Of a DNA stretch of 64,000 nt, positions 57,463 through 64,000 are shown one piece after another. Under the pieces are notes generated by a model that did no database searches, was not told the DNA's origin, and saw nothing but the letters and a program-made list of their open reading frames with translations. Every line of letters begins with the position of its first letter. Position 1 is the first letter of the stretch. Position numbers and translations under genes: made by a program. The stretch is from Ilex aquifolium (Eukaryota; Streptophyta; Magnoliopsida; Aquifoliales; Aquifoliaceae), in the NCBI GenBank assembly GCA_951799425.1, contig OX637410.1:5580001-5644000 (forward strand). Direction: 5' to 3'.

Positions 57463-58020
57463 AAAATGATGATAATTGGTCATGGAGGCTAAGAGGATTT
57501 ATGGGGAGCCGGATACATTAAAACGTAGTGAGACCTAATCATTGTTGCCTCGATTATGTAGAATGAGCAGTCTACCTTGGGTGCGTGTAAGGGATTTCAA
57601 TGAAATTGTTGCACAGAGCAAAAATAAAGGGAGGGGAAGGAGGGCAATTGGAAAATGCTGGATTTTTAGAATGCATTAGATAGCTGTGCTTCAGTGGATT
57701 TGAGGTATGAGGATTAACCTTTTACTTGGTGCAATAATTGGAAGGAATCATATACTGTGTGGGAAAGACTTGATAGAGTGTGTGCAAATTCAGCTTGTAT
57801 GGAAATATTTCCAAATTCAAGAGTGCATCACAAAATTTTCAAAGAGTTGGATCACTACAAAATTCTCTTGGATAGCAAAAAGGGGTAGTCGTCTGATGCG
57901 AGGTGTTTTAGTACAAGAAAGTTTCAGTTTGAAGCAACTTGGGTAAAAAGAGAGGATTGCGAGAAGCTTATTAATAAGGTGTGGTCTTTCAGTGGAACAT
58001 TAATTGTTATTTAAAGGTTT
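57463..58020 (+). pseudogene. LINE-type endonuclease fragment
   Basis: Reading across frames from 57565 gives PWVRVRDFNEIVAQ, then near 57700-57800 a segment like WCNNW..SYTVWERLDRV and later RFSTRKFQFEATWVKREDCE, the order seen in the apurinic-type endonuclease of plant L1-type LINEs. The endonuclease would nick the target for reverse transcription. Many indels and stops; no RT domain follows. The first hundred bases hold nothing I recognise. Confidence 0.7.
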
Positions 58021-58579
58021 ATAAACAAGATTCAAAATTACAAAGTGGGTTTGCTTAAGAGGAAGCAGGAGCATTTTGGGCATATTTCGACAAATGTGAA
58101 AAATTTGAAAGCACAACCGGCAGGTCTTAAAGAGAATAGTATAACAAAAGCTTCTAAGCAACAAGAACAAGAAATTACTATTAGATATAAAGACAAGGAC
58201 TCTACCGAAGTTATCAACTTAGCTGAAGTGATAAGGCAAGACAAGGACTCTACCAAGGTTATAAACTCGGCTGAAGTGATAATGCAATCTCCTCTCATTT
58301 GGTCAAACAATCAGCAATTCAAGGATCATATCACTTGATCAAGTTACTTGGAGAGATAATTCAAAGGGATAGGATTTTATATTTGAACTTGTGGATAGAG
58401 AATTAGTTTTGTAACACTTTGTCTATATATATTGAAGACCTCTCCTCTATATCGTTAAGTTGTAAAACAGAGGTTCTACATTTTTTTTGTATTGTTTAGT
58501 TTCTTTATGGTATCAGAGCCAATAAATAACCTCTACAAAAAAACATGGCCTCTTCTCTCACTCTTGAAAATTGATGGCT
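58021..58579 (+). mobile_element. Ty1/copia LTR end, primer site and gag start
   Basis: TATATATATT near 58425, then an LTR-like end, primer site TGGTATCAGAGCC at 58508-58520 and an ATG at 58545 opening MASSLTLEN, a usual copia gag start, with a stop soon after. Truncated at 58580 by LTR C. The LTR 5' end is not found; a lysine-rich frame at 58045-58338 is probably fortuitous and contains a short direct repeat (DKDSTEVINLAEVI / DKDSTKVINSAEVI). Confidence 0.65.
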
Positions 58580-59895
58580 TGATCCGAAATGTGTACACCC
58601 AAGTGCAGGCGGTCAAGCTGTAGTAATAATCCGGTTTGAGTCCGGAGTCGAATCCACAGGGAACTTTTGTTGATATTTCTGAGGTGAGCAGTGGTAGAGA
58701 CCTATTGATTGTAACCTTTGAGATTTGCTGTGAGATATGAGTTTTTCTGGACATAATATAAGATTCTTTCCAGGAAGATTTTCTTAACAAAATAGGTGCT
58801 AATAAAAAAGGGTCACTCTTTAGTGCAAGGATCTGGACATGTAGTTAGTTATCCGGTTTGTCATAATTGTGCTTGATAACTCAATTAACTCCCGTGTCAA
58901 CAGCAAGTTAATCGGAAGATAAAGATGGATTGTGAGAATTAAGAACATGATTCCGACGTCTTTCTAGAAGTTTACAAGAATTGCCTGTGCCGAGACTTAA
59001 CCCGTCTACAAACAAGCAAGTGTTTCTACAAGACATCCAATCATGATATTAATATTCCATTCTTTAAATGAAGTACAATAAGGGGGAAGATTGAGGGGTA
59101 GTCATGAGGATCTAGCCGGGGTACTTGCCTTGAACTGATGAGTCTTTCTATGCAAGAGTCATCCATGTCATAGAAAGAACCCACAATTATACAAAGTACC
59201 CTAGCTTTGCTAGATGCAATCAATCGTCCAATAACAAGAGGAAATAAGCGTTAAGCATAGAAACATTGCACAAATATGATTCCCGGATAACTTATACATG
59301 CCCTTCTCCTCTTACTAAAGAGTGAATGAGAAACTACTCACTCTTCATGGCTTGGGTAAAGCTAGAAAAGTGAGTGATGCTCATCCCTCCAAGTAGAGAA
59401 CTTATAAGATAAAGTAACAACAAATGCGTAGCCAATCTTTAACAAAGAATGGGTGAATCACATTCCACCCTTCACGGCTTTGGTAAAGCTCTAGAAAAGT
59501 AGAAGACTTTCACTATTCTAAGAAAGAAAGAAGCGCAAGCAATGGAAGTGAAATGTATGAACAATAAAAGTAGAAGAAAGCTAGTCACATTTGGAGGGTG
59601 GCTTCCTCAACCAAGAATTGGAGGGTTGCTTCCTCAACCAAAAGGTGAGCTATCTCTCTTCTATGCATGAAAAATGAAAGCATAAACATAAGCATAAACA
59701 TAAAACTACTGTTATAACAAGCAAGAGATGTTGGACTAAAGCCAAACTAATCTCTAAAATAAAGACTTCATACAAGGGAAATGAGCTAAATCTACAATGA
59801 GAGTGGGAGTCTAAGCCTCCATCAACTTTCATACTTCCTACTTGGCTCCTCTAGCTCTCCAACAAGGGGAGTATTTATAGGCAAGAGGAGGAGAC

Positions 59896-59911
59896 GGGGG
59901 GGGGGGGGGGG
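59896..59911 (+). repeat. Poly-G run of about 16
   Basis: Uninterrupted G run just upstream of the LTR TATA box on the transcribed (minus) strand, where it reads as poly-C. LTR A has no such run at this place. Confidence 0.9.
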
Positions 59912-59982
59912 TGAAAGAATAGTGTTTGCCGCCCAAGTCCAAGTGAAGAGTCAACAACTCTGCTGCCAGTCTGTGGATAACG

Positions 59983-60342
59983 TTCGAACGTGAGTTGGCG
60001 TTCGAACGTTCTTTCTGTTTTTGCACTAAGGGCGTTCGAACGTTGACTGCCGTTCGAACGTTTCTTCTGTTTTTGCACTGAGGGCGTTCGAACGCCAGAT
60101 TTGCTCTGACCCCTTTCACTCGAGTGATCTGTTGGTCTTCTGTGAAGTTCAGTTCCAACTCTCTGCAGTGGTCTGGTCTTCCATCAACTCAAGTGCACGT
60201 TCGAATGTGAGTTGGCGTTCGAACGTGACACTCAAGTACTTCAGAGCTCCAGTCTTCTTTCCTAACTGCAACACGCCTTCTCTTCAGCAGTTGAGTCTGC
60301 TACAGTGCAATGTGGACGTTCGAACGTGTTTTGGCGTTCGAA
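59983..60342 (-). promoter_or_regulatory. TTCGAA palindrome doublets upstream of LTR C TATA box
   Basis: TTCGAA cores at 59983, 60001, 60035, 60053, 60087, 60200, 60218, 60319 and 60337; four pairs at exactly 18 bp. The TATA box lies about 105 bp downstream on the minus strand. Confidence 0.65.
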
Positions 60343-60528
60343 TGTTCTGGCTGTGCTCCAAGCTTTTCCAATTTTGGCCCTAATGTGCTGGTGCTGCATC
60401 CAAGTGTGGTACTTGTTGTTCTTGTGTCCTTGTTCCGTTTAGGGCCTGAAATGACATCACTTAAACTCCATTAAAGTACAATTAGTCTTAAAATGTCATA
60501 ATAATATGTCAACTTTAAGTACTAATCA

Positions 60529-62295
60529 CACTCCCCAACCTAAATATTGCTAGTCTCTAGTAATACGAAAAAGAAAATTCTACTCCTAATGCCATTTTCG
60601 TAGGTCATCCGGTTGCATTTAGCTTATGCAACAAGCCGTTGAACCAGTAGGTTTACCCTAGCGGACGAGTGTTGTCTCGTGAGGGTTTCCAGAGAAGCTA
60701 CCCACAAACTTCAGTCGAACAGATGTGCATAGGAGAGTGCTGACTAAAGTAAATTAGTATCATGGTCGTTGGGACACCAGATTCTCAACTTTGACTTATG
60801 TCTCACACGTCCTTATTTCACAGGTATTCATTCTATGCAAAAATTATCATTTGTTACATTGGTATTTGAAATTCTCAATGCAGTAGGAATGATCATTCAA
60901 GCAACAGGAATTGTTATGTAACAAATACTCCATTTTATCACCTTCCATGGATAGTTTCGATTTCACAAGCCTCACGTAGTATACCCTCAGCAAAAGTTCA
61001 CTCTGATTATAGTGACTTGTTTCTCACAGATCATGTGATCAGAAGATGGCCAATCGAAAAATCACATGCACAATTTAGGAAAGGAGTGAAATTTTTAAGA
61101 AGCAACTACTTATGTTTGGCAGAACCTCATGAAAGAATATTAACGCAATTAAAAGGAATGCTATTTACCATATCCCAATTGTGATTATCAACACATGCAT
61201 GTAACAGAATTGAGATCAAATAGGGCTTTTCATAGGTTGTAGCATGGCCAGAGGTCAGTGGCTAATGAAACGACGTCAGGGATTTTCAAAAGCTATCTTT
61301 TGTTTACGTATTGTAGCACACCTTTTTCTAACTTCTTGATATTCTGCAGAGAGATGACATTTCTTTCTTTCATTTTTCTCATTTTTTCACTTTCTTGGCA
61401 AGTTCTTGCCTTTTTGCTTCTTGTTTTGTTTCAATTGTTCCAATCAACTCTTCTTGGATGATAATCTCAAATGCTTCTTTTTCTTTTTCTTTTTCTGTAT
61501 CATCTTACAAAGAGGATGTAAGAAAATTAGATAGCCAAGGTATGTCAAGTATGTTTTCCTGTGGATTGGTAATCATATAGGTTTATCACAGAAAAAATTA
61601 TAAATTGATGGCTCAAACATGGCTAACGAGGGATAAATTTTGTCAAAGAAAGGTCTAAGGCTCAATATTATATCAAAGATGGCCTAAGATCATTTCTCAA
61701 GCATGTGCACATGTACGTGTCGTATGCGATGGTTCCTTGTGGGATATGTCAATAGATCACTTTTAAGTGCGTCAATCAAAGCAAGGTTAATGAGATCATT
61801 CAAAAATTGAGAGTGAACATAATTTACTTGAGTAAACATTGATTGTCTCTCAAAAGCATCGTTAGGTTCGAAACTCACCCTAGTGTTCTTTGTTATCTCC
61901 ACTGTGTATGTCGGGTTTTCCAGGGGGTATTGGTTATATACCAATTCCATTTTCGAGTCAGATCCTCCTGTACCTTTAAAATAACAATTATCGATGTACA
62001 TATGACAATTTAAGTATAGAGAGAATACCAATTTTTTTCAAGAAATGTGGTTATAAGTCTCGTTTGATAAATGGAGGTGTCAAACCGATCATGTGCATAT
62101 TTACTCTAGCAAGCATTCTTACATCCACATTTGTTCCATCACCTTTTAATTTTTATGCTAAATCTATAAATGCATTAAAACAAATAAAAGTGATAAATGG
62201 AACCATTCATTTCAAAATATCATCTTTTAACATCAACGGTTCAATTCATTCAAAACAAACATAAAAACAAGAACAAAAACAGAAATCCCTCTCTC
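60529..62295 (-). other. 3' untranslated region of element C with PPT and stem-loop
   Basis: Tract GGTTGGGGAGTG (minus) adjoins the LTR. The stem at 60545-60565 has one mismatch against element A. Conserved block at 60612-60715, AACGACGTCA at 61269-61278 and the block at 61495-61720 match A and B. No credible ORF. Confidence 0.75.
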
Positions 62296-63393
62296 TCACT
62301 CTTCTCCTTGTCCACTAGCTCCACCATGTCCACCCCTCAAAAGCCTAAGGATCTCATCCTGCTTAGCTTCAATGCTAAGCATGATGTCCCGTAAGGAGCG
62401 TCGGGTGCTGGTGCTGGTGCTAGGTCCCGCCTCTGCTGGCTGATCTCCCTCTCTCTCCATCTCTCTCTCCATCTCATCTAGCTCCTCTTGTACCTCATCC
62501 ACTCCGTGGGCCGGGGGCTCTTCTTGCCTTGCCGCTGGGCCACCACTATGACTTTGGCTTCTCCGGAAGGAAGCCTTGTTTAGTGGCCCCATTAGCTTTT
62601 GGATTTCCATCTCGGGCCTCACCCTTACCCCATGCTCCGTGCACATTTCAGTCACCAAAGTAGCAAAAGGGAGTGCACTCCTCTTTACATCACACCCCTT
62701 CTTCATTTCACTCAGGATGAGAGAGGGGAGGTCAATGCTATGTCATTTGCCAATGGCATACAGAAGTCGGGCCATGTCGGGTAAAATCTCATTCTTTCTG
62801 CCTACGGGAGCGAAGTTGGACACCACAATCAAATTCATCATTTTATACTTGTCGGTGAGCTCCCCTTGCTTCAAAAATCTCCTCCCTGCCCATGAAAAGT
62901 CAGCCATCCCCGTCAATTCCTTTCCTACCACATTCATTGCTATATCCTTCTTTGGTGGGTAGGTAGGGTTTTGCACTCGAGGTATTTCCTCCCTTATTTC
63001 TACAATGTATGCTTCGTCCACGTCAATGTGGGTACCCCTAACATATGTCCGGATTGCGCCGTTGATGATCTCAGCGTTGGAGTAAAACTCCCGCACCAAG
63101 TCAACAACGGCGTCTCCACCATTCCTCAAATACCAGACCCACTCCCTCCTCTCCATTTCTTGCCTTATTCCAATCCCAGCAAAATCATCAATTACAACAT
63201 CTCTCTCACAGACAATTGCATGCTTATGGTAAAAATTCTCATACCTTTCAGCCTTTAAGGCATTGGGAAATCTGGTTCTGTCATATCTCTTTGTCTTTTG
63301 CCTTCCTTCCCTTTCTTCTATCACATCTTCTACAATGTTTGGGTCTTGGTTCACTGGTGGAGCACGCCTGGCAGGGAGTTTCATCCTTAGCAT
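62296..63393 (-). pseudogene. ORF3 of element C, single nonsense codon
   Basis: ATG at 63393 (MLRMKLPARRAPP). 365 codons end at 62296, interrupted only by TGA at 62743-62745, where element B has a glycine codon in the motif GMGH; one G-to-T change explains it. The domain shows REFYSNAEI, YVRGTHIDV and LTDKYKMMNLI, as in element B. The C-terminal third is rich in glutamate with GPSTSTSTRRSLRDIML. No signal peptide or membrane helix. Protein role unknown. Confidence 0.82.
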
Positions 63394-63397
63394 GGCG

Positions 63398-63928
63398 TTC
63401 GAACGTGGGTTTTGATTTGGGAGGGTCCTGAAAAGTGCTGGAACTTAGGGTTCTAGGTCTGGAATTGATGATTTTGATGTGGGGAGGAGTTAGGGAAGGT
63501 CGAATTTGGGTATTCTTGGGGAATGAGGGCAAGTTGAGGTCTGTGGGGTGAAAATGAGTTCTAGGGTTTTGAAAGAATTTGGGGATTTTGGCTGAAAACG
63601 ACGAACCAGGCTTTTATAGCCTGAGTTGTAACGTTCGAACGTTGATGATGTTCGAATGTTGGTAGAAGGATTTTAAACAGACCGTTCGAACGTGGTATGG
63701 CGTTCGAACGTGGTGAGCTCCCAGTACTTTTGTGTTCTGTCAGAGGCCAAAGTACTGAATGTTCTCTTCGTTCGAACGTTCTATTGGCGTTCGAACGTTA
63801 ATCTCGTTCGAACGGTCTATTGGCGTTCGAACGGACTGAGCTCCCAGTACTTTTAAGTTCCAGCAAAAGTTTCATCAGAGGCTGAGTACTGTAAGCAGTC
63901 AACGTTTGAAGGTTACCTGGCGTTCGAA
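63398..63928 (-). promoter_or_regulatory. Candidate internal promoter of ORF3, element C
   Basis: A TATAAAA box (plus 63612-63618) lies about 220 bp upstream of the ORF3 ATG. Upstream of it are TTCGAA palindromes at 63634, 63651, 63685, 63703, 63771, 63790, 63807, 63826 and 63923, in doublets spaced 17-19 bp, and one more stands five bases from the ATG (63398). The same word and spacing mark the LTR promoter of the same element. Confidence 0.6.
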
Positions 63929-64000
63929 CGTTGAACCAAAATTAAAATTTTTCTCTACTACACTATATACAATCAAAGAAAACAAAACACACAAATTTAA
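63929..64000 (-). other. Internal sequence of element C at the window edge
   Basis: AT-rich sequence between ORF3 promoter region and, presumably, integrase beyond the window. Nothing recognisable in these 72 bases. Confidence 0.4.

Larger units (their letters stand above)
58580..60528 (-). mobile_element. LTR of Athila-type element C (3' LTR, reverse)
   Basis: Minus strand from TGATTAGTAC at 60528 to ...GGATCA at 58580 (1949 bp), homologous along its length to LTR A. TATA box at plus 59872-59879. The left target copy would be TGGCT (58575-58579); the partner lies beyond the window. Confidence 0.88.

Noticed and set aside
58045..58338. 97-residue lysine-rich ORF near the copia LTR
   Set aside because: Low-complexity, includes a short direct repeat, and overlaps LTR-like sequence; probably fortuitous.
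59838..60158. Minus-strand frame repeating FERP/FERS-like peptides
   Set aside because: It is the TTCGAA palindromes read as codons, upstream of the TATA box.
59983..60342. Heat-shock element cluster (GAACGTTC gives GAAnnTTC)
   Set aside because: Only two correctly spaced units occur per palindrome; the neighbouring TTC and GAA abut without the needed two bases, so it is a poor heat-shock element.
1..64000. Host gene, tRNA, rRNA or organelle insert
   Set aside because: I found no frame outside retroelement families with convincing coding character and no RNA gene signature on either strand; short exons could still be missed by eye.

Overview
The window is plant nuclear DNA made almost entirely of nested LTR retrotransposons. 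I see no host gene, tRNA, rRNA or CRISPR array. The evidence for a flowering plant is the set of element lineages: Athila-type Ty3/gypsy elements with a third ORF after integrase, a Tekay/Del-type chromovirus with a C-terminal chromodomain and an initiator-Met primer site, a Tat/Retand-type element with two RNase H domains and antisense genes, Ty1/copia remnants and a LINE endonuclease scrap. The density and nesting suggest pericentromeric or other repeat-rich DNA. I cannot name the species.

Layout. 1-1494: reverse Tekay-like LTR cut by the window edge. 2400-3155 and 14950-15544: two halves of one reverse copia pol pseudogene, split by an 11.8-kb block (3156-14949) whose flanks carry the target duplication GGTAC. 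That block is a rearranged Athila-like element, itself invaded by a complete non-autonomous Athila (3765-10827, duplication TGCAT) that has gag-protease but no reverse transcriptase. 15545-19495: reverse LTR and 3' end of Athila-type element A, interrupted by element B (19496-29207), which keeps LTR, ORF3, integrase, RT, protease and part of gag. 29208-33295: two reverse chromovirus LTR pieces. 33296-43526: a Tekay-type element with two near-identical LTRs of about 2.6 kb and a full but decayed pol. Its right LTR is followed by a second primer site and gag start, which is fused in frame at about 44172 to the gag of a Retand-type element (to 57462). That element carries a hairpin repeat array, an intact two-exon antisense gene (49811-50901), a decayed multi-exon antisense paralogue (51606-56080) split by a solo Athila LTR (52847-54682, duplication GGCAC), and a 3' LTR. 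57463-58579: LINE endonuclease scrap and a copia LTR/primer-site remnant. 58580-64000: reverse 3' half of a third A/B-type Athila, element C.

Most notable signals. (1) Perfect or near-perfect stem-loops sit at or just upstream of the polypurine tract (PPT) in the Athila, Tekay and Retand elements; the stems are unrelated in sequence and the loops are RGGA/GGA-like in Athila and Tekay. (2) The LTR families carry clusters of short palindromes, each family with its own word (AGCGCT, CGTTCGAACG, CTACCGGTAG, AGTACCGGTACT, GAGCTC). Two homologous LTRs hold different palindromes at the same place. (3) In elements A and C the TTCGAA palindromes come as doublets spaced 18 bp, upstream of the LTR TATA box and, in C, again upstream of a TATA box before ORF3, which suggests an internal promoter copying the LTR promoter design. 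(4) A four-hairpin array with compensatory stem changes lies in the gag-only Athila. (5) An intact, spliced antisense gene sits inside the Retand-type element.

How the parts work together: gag, protease, RT/RNase H and integrase would form particles, copy RNA from the tRNA primer sites and integrate. Every pol here carries stops, frameshifts or deletions, so no autonomous element is intact. The gag-only Athila would need enzymes from a relative.
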